NCBI GenBank assembly: GCA_014529385.2
Contig: CM043963.1
Span: 65,273,395-65,337,394, forward strand
From: Adiantum capillus-veneris
Taxonomy: Eukaryota > Streptophyta > Polypodiopsida > Polypodiales > Pteridaceae
Reading direction: 5' to 3'
Length of the DNA: 64,000 bases
This document shows positions 23,515 to 32,703 of the stretch, piece after piece; within the stretch, counting starts at the first letter, position 1; every line of letters begins with the position of its first letter. The translations under genes were made by a program, and so were the position numbers. The notes under the pieces were generated by a model that made no database searches, was not told the DNA's origin, and saw only the letters and a program-made list of their open reading frames with translations.

Positions 23515-24445
23515 ATATGTGTGTATGTGTGCTATCTCTTACTCTAATTTTTCTAATAGATTAGTAAGATTCAATCAGCTATGTGTGTGTGTGTGTGCTA
23601 TCTCCTACTCTAATCTCTCTAATATATTAGTAAGATTCAATTAGCTATGTGTGTGTGTGCTATCTATTACTCTAATCTCTAATGGATTAGTAAGATTCAA
23701 TTAGCTTTAAGAAGGATATGTGTGTGTGTGTGTGTGTGCTATCTTTTACTCTAATCTCTCTAATAGATTAGTAAGATTCAATTAGTTTTAAGAAGGATAT
23801 GTGTGTGTGTGTGTGTGTGTTATCTCCTACTCTAATCTCTCTAATAAATTAGTAAGATTCAATTAGTTTTAAGAAGGATATGTGTGTGTGTGTGTGTGTG
23901 CTATCTATTACTCTAATCTCTAATGGATTAGTAAGATTCAATTAGCTTTAAGAAGGATATGTGTGTGTGTGTGTGTGTGCTATCTTTTACTCTAATATCT
24001 CTAATAGATTAGTAAGATTCAATTAGTTTTAAGAAGGATATGTGTGTGTGTGTGTGATATCTCTTACTCTAATCTCTCTAATAGATTAGTAAGATTCAAT
24101 TAGTTTTAAGAAGGATATGTGTGTGTGTGTGTGCTATCTCTTACTCTAATCTCTCTAATAGATTAGTCAGATTCAATTAGTTTTAAGAAGGATATGTGTG
24201 TGTGTGTGTGTGCTATCTCTTACTCTAATTTGTCTAATAGATTAGTAAGATTCAATTAGCTATGTGTGTGTGTGTGTGTGTGCTATCTCTTACTCTAATT
24301 TCTCTAATAGATTAGTAAGATTCAATTAGTTTTAAGAAAGATATGTGTGTATGTGTGCTATCTTTTACTCTAATCTCTTTAATAGATTAGTAAGATTCAA
24401 TTAACTTTAGAAAAGATGTGTGTGTATGTTTTCTCTTACTCTAAT
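23515..24445 (+). repeat. Minisatellite in G1 LTR, about 13 units
   Basis: Units of roughly 61-83 bp, each a (GT)n tract followed by GCTATCT, TTACTCTAAT and CTAATAGATTAGTAAG, with an optional TTTTAAGAAGGATAT. Unit length varies with GT number and with the optional block. Each unit has the inverted pair CTAAT/ATTAG. The left LTR copy has three units (2,504-2,700). Confidence 0.92.
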
Positions 24446-24480
24446 CTCGCTAAATATACCTACTCTCTCTAGTTAGTACA

Positions 24481-26479
24481 TCTTCACTATTAACTTATGC
24501 ATAGTTAATTGAAAGTTAATACATAAGAGTACTCATCATATTCTTATTATACATGATGAAATTCTCATTCACCAATTTTATTGTCAATTAGATTAAGTAG
24601 AATTTTGAATAATACTAAAAATTGATTTAGTTGAAGTATAGAAATTGAAGTTAGAATTGGATTAGAAATGTGAAGCATAAAAGTAATGCATTCCTAAACT
24701 TTCACTCATAGTTTACACACTTAATTTTTGATTAATCACGATTAGCAAACATTTGATGTATAGAAATTAGATGTAGAACAACAACACTAAGTGTGAATCC
24801 GAGTTGGAGAGGGTTCAAATTACAGACTCTCTTTGGAAACAAGGAGACTACTAGGGAAATTGACCAATTTAAAGTTCTAAGTGTATAACATAAGTGTAGT
24901 ACAAAAAAATGGCTCCAAAGCGTGCTCGAACCCAAGGCGCTAATGATCATGAAGCTGGTACAAGTAAGGTGGAACTCCTGCGGAACATGCTATGTCTCCA
25001 CCAATCGGACCAATTGGAGCTATGATACAGGTTAGTATTGCAGTTTCAAGTTATGTATCATTGCATATGCGAGACCATAGGAATATATTATTTACCTTAT
25101 GAAAAGAAAACACGGACCAAAACCACGGGGCTTAACCCCAAGAAACTCGGCATATGTTTGACAAGTAGGAAAGATTGTCTGGTTAAACTGGTTGCTATAG
25201 GAAAGAATGTTTGTCCAAAACCTTCGGTATGGTTTCTCTCAAGTCTCTCTACTTATTAGCGCTGGTATTATGTGGCAGTTGCCGAGACGTGAGATGACGC
25301 CCAGGATGGCACCGCTGATGATGTGGGGGAAGTACACCCAGATTAGCTCAACTGGATACTGCAGTTTTGTTTTGCCGTGGCGTGAGGATGACGCCCAGAT
25401 TGGCACCGTTGTTGCTGTGACGGGAGTACGTCCAGATTAGCACAACGAGTACTTGTCGAGCGGTATGGGATGCTCATGAGGACAAGGGTTTTTATAAATA
25501 ATGTATACACCGATCGGACATAATAGCGCCAGTAGAGATTCTTGAGTGAACCTAATCCAAGGGTTGTTGGTTTAAAATTGGATGACTTCTTGTTTGACTA
25601 TTGTTTGTAATACTGTTTGAAGGGTTGTTTTAACGAACCAGTATCATAAATAAAGTAAAGGAACATGTATGTTTAAACAGTGTGGTAGTAATTAGATAAC
25701 ATAAGAAGTGTGAGTGTGGTGTGGAAAGTGGGAGAATGATACCCCGACAGTATCATTCTATGGACGGGTGGACCTGATGAGTCAGGTAACTTTCCAACGC
25801 TAGAAATTGTTTTTTTTTAAAGTCATAAATCTTAAAAGAGACAAACCTTGGCGGCTGTGCTTCTGAAACATGGGGAAAAAAGCGCACAGGTTGGTCACTC
25901 TAAGATTTATATTTTTAGGTATAATTGATTATAGATAGTTTTTAGATAGGGTTATGGTGGTCACGCTCCGCCATAGCGAGATAGGACCAATCCTTCACTA
26001 ACGGTTCATGCCTGTGGTTACGTAGTAGCTAAGGCAATGTCCGTTGGTTTTTCTTTTTCAGGATTGGAGACCTATCAAAGGTACTCCGCTCCTCTCAAAA
26101 AGGGGCAGGGACCTCACAATATATTTGCAACTTTAGGGTTTCAAATACAAGTGATGCACAATAGGGTCTCCAAAACTTGATAAACTCACTACCAGCATCA
26201 AGTGAACAATGCCAATTCTTAAGAAAATTTGGTACTGGATAGCACCAAATTTGACTCTATTATAGCACCAAATTTGCTACTGTTCTAGCACCAAATTTTG
26301 TACATTTTCACCATTGTATTATCACCAATGTTAGATATTTCCAAAAGTATGCTCTTAGACTACAAACTACTAGACAACAGAAGAAAAGACACTAGAGATC
26401 AAGATCCCAAGATAGTGTACCAAAAAAGTGGTTTTCCATTATATAATATGCAACATGATACAAAATTTCACCAAGTACA
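24481..26479. other. AT-rich DNA without a recognised gene
   Basis: Contents seen: an imperfect tandem repeat of about 80-95 bp (25,270-25,351 and 25,366-25,447, each with GATGACGCCCAG and GGCACCG). A perfect 10-bp inverted repeat with a 7-base loop lies at 25,733-25,759 (AGAATGATAC/GTATCATTCT). A second 10-bp pair (ATAAATCTTA near 25,825, TAAGATTTAT near 25,904) encloses a partly self-complementary stretch. At 26,215-26,300 the phrase AGCACCAAATTTG recurs three times. No coding motif seen. Confidence 0.5.
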
Positions 26480-27339
26480 GCAGTTCAAGAAGATCCTAGG
26501 TTAGGGGGATCAAATCTATAAGTGTAACCCTCCAGCTGTATGAAGTAATCAGCAACATACCCAGACATATCATCTTATATGTCAAAGAAGCGTTCTTGCA
26601 AGTGTACGATGTTGGGTACCGATTGCGTATCCATCCAAGCAACCATGTAAAAATGAGGTCTGCCAACTAAAAAGGGTATTCTTTTCCTACAATAACAGGG
26701 TAGTATGATCTGATTGCAAGACAATTCTCATAGTTATTTTTTAGTGAATTGTATCCACAGTCATCCACCAGAATTGTGTTGTTAGCATCAAAATCATGGT
26801 GGCTTGCCCACATTGTCCGTAAGTTCTTTAGGAAAATAGAGTTGTTGCCCACTGCTTTGGGCACGTGTGGCACCTCTGCCATACTTTTCCGCTAGGTCTC
26901 ACAATCTTCTTGGCAAAGTATATCTGCCATGCCAAAGAGGAGGTTAGAACTATGTGTAAATTAACCTCTAAAACACTCAAGGCTTACGTGAGTTACCTGC
27001 AAAGTACTTCTGCCTCACATGTTGGGGGAAGCAAATGTTCAAAATATCTAACACTTTTTTCCTTCTATAGTAGGACCAATCAATTATCTTGGCTTAGACT
27101 TTTTAAGAGTTAGTATGAACCCTCAATATCTAGCCTTCCAATACAAATTAGCGAGTTATTGAGTCTAACGATCCATGGTTGGAGATTCTTATTGAAAACC
27201 CAAAGGACTTTTGGAAGTTCATTGTAGCTTGTCAATAACACCCCATTAAGATCAAGCACAATCAGCCTCTTGGATTTAACAGCCACATAAGCCGCAAGCG
27301 TTGTGTTTGTTGATGGCTCATCTAGCCACCAAGATTTTA
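26480..27339 (-). pseudogene. FCP1/NIF-type phosphatase pseudogene, introns retained
   Basis: The minus strand shows the FCP1 homology domain of HAD-family phosphatases. An exon after the acceptor TTGTAG at 27,340-27,345 carries the catalytic motif VLDLNGVLL (DxNGxL, as in the plant branch). A short exon ends at a donor (CAG/GTAACT, 26,997). An intron of about 73 bp (26,924-26,996) precedes an exon from 26,923 with FLKNLRTMW and the second metal-site motif NNTILVDDCGYNSL, then a tail with GYVADYFIQL to a stop near 26,480. Defects: an in-frame TAG after CET (about 26,895), a frameshift after the EYPF stretch, and TAA near 26,566. The WSS motif region between the exons is not clear. Retained introns mean it is not a processed copy. 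Family members dephosphorylate proteins such as the RNA polymerase II tail; this one looks inactive. Confidence 0.6.
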
Positions 27340-27919
27340 CTACAATACCAACAATCCATATGAGTGAAGGCAAATAGATAGTGCAAACAGATATTACATT
27401 CATCATATCATAAAAAGAAAGCTGGTATGACACTAGAAACCACCAAATTTGGTACTCAATAGTACTAATTTGGTATTGTATTGTGCAATACTTAGTTTGG
27501 AAATGGTACTCAATAGTATCAATTTTGTATTGTATTGTTCAATACTTAGTTTGCAAATGAATAGTAACATTGGAACACACTTACAATAATCTAAACACAC
27601 CCTCGGGGGTCACTTAATAATTATATGACTATCACATGAGTACAATAGAAGGGATTATTGAATTTCTTTTTTCACATTTTCACATACAGAAGCATAACAT
27701 AAAATGGAATTGGAAAAAAAATATACAGACTGAATAGGAACAGGATGTATTTTATTTGTCAAAATTTCACAGATAAGGAGTTTTAGAAATAGTCCTTGAA
27801 AAGCACGTTATATACACATTTTATGCATAGTGATCCCCTCAAGAACACACCACAGTATTATAGATAGAACAAGAGATGAAAGGCAGGGACAAAAAGTTGA
27901 ATTGATTTGGTGAAAAGAA
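27340..27919. other. AT-rich spacer, possible intron
   Basis: No coding motif. The phrase GGTACTCAATAGTA(C/T)(T/C)AAT with TTGTATTGT recurs at about 27,452-27,550. It lies between the FCP1 exon and the Lys/Glu-rich frame on the same strand, so it may be an intron of one former gene. Confidence 0.35.
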
Positions 27920-28560
27920 AAGCTCATTTTTTGGAATACAATTGCATGACAGAAGGGCTACAGTTTGCATGCACAAGACAAGGCCACGAGCATGGTTGCA
28001 CTTCTTTCTTTGCATGCAAAAAAATCTCCGACAGGGTCTCCGAATTAGAAGAATCACCTATCGAATTCTGCATAGCATCACGAGCCACTCGATCCACATC
28101 TTTGTTGGTGCTATCCACTTTTGCATCCTCTTCTCCCACCTCCTCCTTGGCATTCTCAGCCTCGTCCATGTTATTTGCTTTGCCTGTCTGTCCCCTTTCC
28201 TAGCATGTGCCCCTTTCCCTTTCTTAGCATCATCCACCCCTTTCCCCTCCTTGGCATCCACCCCCATATTGTCTTCCCCCTCATCCCCCTTTTGGACTTC
28301 CAACCCCTTGTTCGCCTCCCCTTCATCCTCCTTGGCCTCCACCCATGCTTGGTCTCTTCCCCTCCCCCTTTAGGTTCTTCCACTCCCTTCTTGTCCGCTA
28401 CACCTTCCCCTTGACTATTCTCATCCTTGCTAGTGATATGATCTTCAAACTTTGTGACCGTAAAATCTGGCCTAGCAGCATCCAACTCCACTTCCTAAGG
28501 GACTTTACCTCCACATTGTCTTTATTCTCCTTAACATCCTTGTCCTTGTAGTCACTATTT
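27920..28560 (-). pseudogene. Lys/Glu-rich disordered coding relic
   Basis: Three overlapping minus-strand frames join into one composition-coherent protein of about 200 residues: an N-terminal part with DFTVTKFEDHITSKDENSQ, a middle rich in G, K, E and D (KGLEVQKGDEGED; KGVDDAKKGKGAH), and an end with AENAKEEVGEEDAKVDST. Moving between frames needs at least two single-base shifts (near 28,335 and 28,165). Low-complexity acidic/basic protein, probably disordered; I do not recognise it. The plus-strand frames here (Pro/Ser/Leu-rich) are its shadows. Confidence 0.45.
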
Positions 28561-29720
28561 CCTTCACTGACCCCATGGTATCACAGTGTTGTCCCTTCTC
28601 AGTCTCTTTCCCTTCCACACTACCATACTTTAAATCATGGAGCATCCCCTATCCCTATAGTAACCTCATCCTCCTCCCATATACAACTTGCAGCAGACTT
28701 TGTGTCACCCTGTCCATCCTTGATTGCCTCTCCATTTCTTCCACTGGGCCTAGCCACTACAGTATCCTCCTCCTTTGTAAAAATAGCAAAAGGGGTGATA
28801 CTGATGTCGACACTCAAGCAATAAAGATTTCAACAACCCCTGCGAAATCCAACACCTCACCACATGCAACATAAATGCCAAACATGTGGATCATAGCCAA
28901 CGAATCCTGGCTCCCAAATCAGCCTCCACCTCTTTGATGTCCTCAATCATTGCAAAGGTTTTCCTGCTTTAGTTTTGTAAGATGTAGTTCATAGTACTCT
29001 ACGTAATCTTTTATCTGCTTTGCAACAACATTGAAACCCTCCACTCTCAACAAAGTTTCCTTTTTTTGCTGTAGAGATGATTTTAACTCTTTCAATCTGT
29101 CGACAGATACAACTGCACATGTCAGAGGCACTCTCTCGACAATACTTTCTAGGTCTGTAACATAGTCAAGTGTCTCTATGTGACGTTGTAGGGGGTCTAC
29201 CTGTGTACAGATATTACTACCATTTTGCATAAGACAAGGCTTCTTAATAGATGATGGGTGGCCTTCGTGGGAGGCATCGTTTGACCTTGGCCAAGTTTTG
29301 ACCTTCCGCCCTAACCCTCCGGGCGGCTGGCACACATACCGAGTACACTCTCTCCAAACCTCAACCATGCAACCTTATGGCTCACAGGGTCCTTTGTTGC
29401 TGCATGGCAATTCTTGAAATCAAAGTATCATGCAAACTTTGCAGTGATCTCCCCACAAGATGGAGGGGCTTGGTATACCTTATGGAACAATAACCTTTAA
29501 TCTTCAGCCAATCTTGGTTGCACATGATTCAAGTAAACCTTCGCATTCTTCTGGTAGAGTTTCTTGAAAACAATCATCCATTGGTCATCAGGGAGGTCTT
29601 CTTTTGTAAGATCCTTTGGACGCACACCCTCCATGCTCAAACCGTACTCCTTAACTAGCTCTTCGGCTAAATAGCAAAACTTGGTCAGAAGAGGGTATTC
29701 CTACATTTTGTTCTTGCCTG
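28560..29720 (-). pseudogene. Unrecognised gene relic with coiled coil
   Basis: Minus strand. 29,700-29,497 reads an open 67-codon block without initiator (EYPLLTKFCYLAEELVKEYG, later KEDLPDDQWMIVFKKLY and HVQPRLAED), closed by TAA. The same frame goes on (FHKVYQAPPSCGEI...FKNCHAATKDPVSHK...) with another stop. Near 29,312 a shift leads into the frame ending at 28,943, which has a heptad-like segment (DLESIVERV, VDRLKELKSSLQQKKETL, KDYVEYYELHLTKL). 28,817-28,635 adds EEDTVVARPSG and DEVTIGIGD. No known domain is recognised. Shared strand and order with the Lys/Glu-rich relic and the FCP1 domain suggest one decayed multi-exon gene, but they could be separate. Confidence 0.4.
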
Positions 29721-30038
29721 CAATGTGAAAACACGTTTCAATAATGCAAAACTCAACACAGAGATTTTGAACTGATCTTTAGCACATGGACGACCTTGCC
29801 AATGCAAAATTTAAAACTGTGTAGTACCAAAACTGTAAAGTGCCTTAATTTATATGTTAACCTTCACTACCGTACTGAGCTTTAAATTTGTGTTCAGCTC
29901 ATAACACATATACTTCCATGCATGCAATGAAAAAAAAAAAAGCGGAGCTCTCAAGATACCATAGACACACTTGAATGCATGCAATTTAGCAAGAAAAAAG
30001 ATTGGGCTCAAAACCTCAAAATCTTCAAATGACAATTG

Positions 30039-30335
30039 CTACCTTTTATGAAAGAAAAACAAAACCAATGACACAAAACAACAGTGTACACATGCAAAGG
30101 ATGAACACCCATTTTTGGACTTTGTAGATGATTGAGTCTCATCCTTGCCAAAAAGCACTCTAGAGTTAGGTGATTTATCCACAAAGAAGTCCCCCTTGCT
30201 AGCTCTCGTGTTTGGGGTGTTGATGCTCCGAGGAAACTTTGTACTTGTGAGAGGGGACCTTGCATCCATGGTCCTAGGATTCTTCCCCTTGTTTGGTGAA
30301 GCCTTGGCAGTAGATTTCCTTGCAGGCATCCTCAT
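30039..30335 (-). CDS. Small basic ORF, possible first exon
   Basis: The first 75 residues are basic and Pro/Ser-rich (MRMPARKSTAKASPNKGK, then SPLTSTKFPRS and FFVDKSPNSRVLFGKDE), like a disordered nuclear-protein N-terminus. The last 20 turn into Cys/Phe-rich sequence that looks like intron. It lies upstream, on the same strand, of the 28,560-29,720 relic and may be its first exon. No splice donor is convincing. Between 29,721 and 30,038 only AT-rich sequence is visible, and 30,336-30,850 shows nothing recognisable. Confidence 0.3.
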   Translation of the reverse strand: MRMPARKSTAKASPNKGKNPRTMDARSPLTSTKFPRSINTPNTRASKGDFFVDKSPNSRVLFGKDETQSSTKSKNGCSSFACVHCCFVSLVLFFFHKR

Positions 30336-30850
30336 AGTTGTGATGGTGCATAGCTGGAGACCTCACTAGCTGCACAACAAAATGAAGAACGCAATGCCAG
30401 TGAGAGAGATGCAAAGCCTTTGCTCAAAAAGGCTTGACAAAGGTGGTATGTGAGAGAGGTGCAGAGCTGCTGAGAAGTGCAGGTCACAATGATTGACATG
30501 GGATAGAGAGTGACAGTGGTCACGTCACACAAGTGCAAATGTGCAACTCCCATCCATAATTGCACGCACGTTTTCTTTGAAAAGAGTGGTGTTTCAATCT
30601 TTAACACATTTATGCTTTCAAATTCCTACTCTCTCAAAAAAAAAAAACATTTCTTAAATTTAGAGGAAAAAAAAGGTTCCCTCCAAAACAACCTGGAAAT
30701 ATGTAGAAGTACCACCTAGGTAGGAACAACAAAGGTCCTTTTTTGTACCACCAATGCATGCTTTTAGCCTTACATAAGCAAAAAAAGATTTGTTAGCATT
30801 GAATACATATTACAAGTGTCAATGAACCTATTAGTTGTTATCCGTGTCTT

Positions 30851-31320
30851 ACCTGTATCACCGAAAGGATCTCCACATTTGAGAATCCCCCAGCTCAATA
30901 AAAACCTCACGCTATCGACCCTCACACGAAGGCTAATGCAAATCGCATATAGTCAAGTCTCAGAAATGACTATCTTCCAGACCAAGTCTCAGAAATGGCT
31001 GGGACTGCCAAATACAACCAAGTATGGCTCCACAAATGCGTACAATGGCAGTTTCCACAAGTAACGTACAATCCACCAGACAATGCGCTCAAATAGGCGC
31101 CAAGTGATGCATTCCCACAACAACTGCAAGTGACATCACTGCTAGTATATCACTGTACTCTAGCTACCTGTACCTGTACCTGTCCCTGTAACCTGTAACC
31201 TGTAATCTGCAATCTGCAATCTGCAATCTGCAACCTGCAACTTGTAATCTCGAAACTCGAAGCTCGAAGCTCGAAGCAGAAGGTACTCGAAGAAAATCCT
31301 CCGTGGGGGCGCCAAAAGAA
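30851..31320 (-). mobile_element. M element leader fragment (left copy)
   Basis: Matches 51,209-51,694, the primer-site and leader region of M on the minus strand. The left end at about 30,850 is a breakpoint inside the leader, next to unrelated DNA; gag is absent. The primer site (TGGCGCC on minus) lies at about 31,297-31,314. Confidence 0.85.
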
Positions 31321-32463
31321 TGTGAGCGGGATAAAAACACACACAGCGCCTCTATAACGACTCGACACACACTCTTGGGAAGATACACACACACACACTA
31401 TGGGGCACCACTCGGCTTACACAACCAGCCTGGCCGAGACAAGGAACACACCTTTGGAGTGAGAGGAAAGAGACTATCCACTTGCCCACTCCACACAGAC
31501 AGACACACACACACACACCCAAAAAACTCAGCTTAAAAGAGGATAATTTCTGATGTTTAGATACAAATGAGCTTGGGCCAACACCAATGGGGCAAACAGC
31601 TCACACAATATGGGTAAAAGATACCAGATACAATCACAAACTAGAGAAGAAACTTCGCTCATAGGAGAAACTTACACAGAAAAACAGCAGGAAAAGAGTG
31701 AGGAATTTGGCAAAATGGACAGCGCCATCGCGTCCGGAACGACCCAAAACCCCAATCTACAATGTCAAAGTGTTCAAATCCGACCTCGGATGAGCAGTTT
31801 ACGGCCAAAACAGGCTCCAAAATGAGCAAAAACACAGCTGCGGCTGTTCCTCCTCTCTTCTCCACGTTTTTTCTGGTCTTCTCTCTTCTTTTTTAGTTCC
31901 CACACTTAGCTTTATTACTTGGGCACCCTTGGCCTTTTAGATGACCTCAAACGGACCCCGAACAGGCCAAAAACTGACCTCGCAGTGCATAGTTGTCACC
32001 TTTTTGCATCATTTGCACACCTGGCACTCAGCTTTTTTCCAATAATGCATCTCGTCACCACGTGACGTGGCCCCAAAAAATGGTCCTAATGATGAACTTT
32101 CTGCATAACTCTCACAAGAAAACACCCACATTGTGTCCGTCCTCATCCGCGTGCAAATATTGACCTCGTTCGCCCTCCTGACGCCACTAGATGCCATCTG
32201 ACGCACCTGCTGACCTCATGTCGTCGGCCCGCGGATAGCTTCCTCGAGAAGTTTTACGCACTACCAACTCCTCCTTATTGTAGAAAAAACACAGTGGTAC
32301 TGGTAATAGTGAAAATCGATGCACTATGTACATGCTGTCCTACCTGTACACATGTGGGCCCCACGTAACCACCTGGCTCTGGAAAATGGGCAATTCTTTA
32401 TTTGATGCACCATGCATGTGTATGTACATATGCGCACTTCTTTGCTCCAAAAAACTCCTGACA
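31321..32463 (-). repeat. M LTR (left copy)
   Basis: Plus strand reads TGTGAGCGGG...CTCCTGACA, so the minus strand is TG...CA. It matches 51,695-52,835 and 47,104-48,254. It is followed directly by ACGTCTCCC, the same junction with chromovirus sequence seen at 52,835/52,836. Confidence 0.88.
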
Positions 32464-32703
32464 ACGTCTCCCAAACACCAAGTAGAGCTTGTCACTCTAC
32501 TATGGAAGACTGATAGGACTAATGTGCAGACATGCTTGCGGCAGCCTCAGGCTCTCAAGCGCCAAATGGACTAGTCATCCATTATGGAATGATGTCGTAG
32601 GGTAACATAGGGATCCTCTACCCGCTAAGAAAAGGACTCATGAATATGATTTATCTTCTCTACACCATAGTCGAGGACGACTATGATTTCAAGAGAGAGG
32701 TTC
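32464..32703 (+). mobile_element. 3' internal end of a lost chromovirus unit
   Basis: 240 bp matching 39,78x-40,022 and 52,836-53,075. It contains the polypurine tract (AAGAGAGAGG) just before LTR L1. A 5' LTR would not have internal 3' sequence in front of it, so L1 is the 3' LTR of an earlier unit that is otherwise missing. Confidence 0.8.

Larger units (their letters stand above)
22697..24480 (+). repeat. G1 gypsy LTR (3' LTR; right end uncertain)
   Basis: It starts TGTAAGGTCTC after the purine tract TTGGGGAGAT, 30 bases past the pol stop. The inverted copy at 2,504-3,445 confirms the start. An A/T homopolymer block lies at about 23,218-23,325. The end is not fixed: the other copy is truncated and no primer site follows. 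TAGTTAGTACA at about 24,470-24,481 is one candidate end. A 39-codon frame starting MAPKRARTQG at 24,909 resembles a gypsy Gag start, which would mean a second element sharing this LTR, but no primer site was found between. Confidence 0.75.

Noticed and set aside
23515-24445. CRISPR-like repeat-spacer array
   Set aside because: Units are direct minisatellite copies without unique spacers, inside a plant LTR.
25770-25812. Possible hammerhead ribozyme (CTGATGAGTC)
   Set aside because: The core CTGATGAG is present, but the required CGAAAC and a matching stem II are not; the bases form a simple CCTGA/TCAGG hairpin.
27942-28551. Plus-strand Pro/Ser/Leu-rich ORFs
   Set aside because: They are shadows of the minus-strand Lys/Glu-rich relic, whose composition and continuity across frames fit better.
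31150-31398. Small ORFs over the M leader and LTR (CRLQIADCRLQ type)
   Set aside because: They translate short tandem repeats and CA tracts; the same frames recur wherever the repeat occurs.
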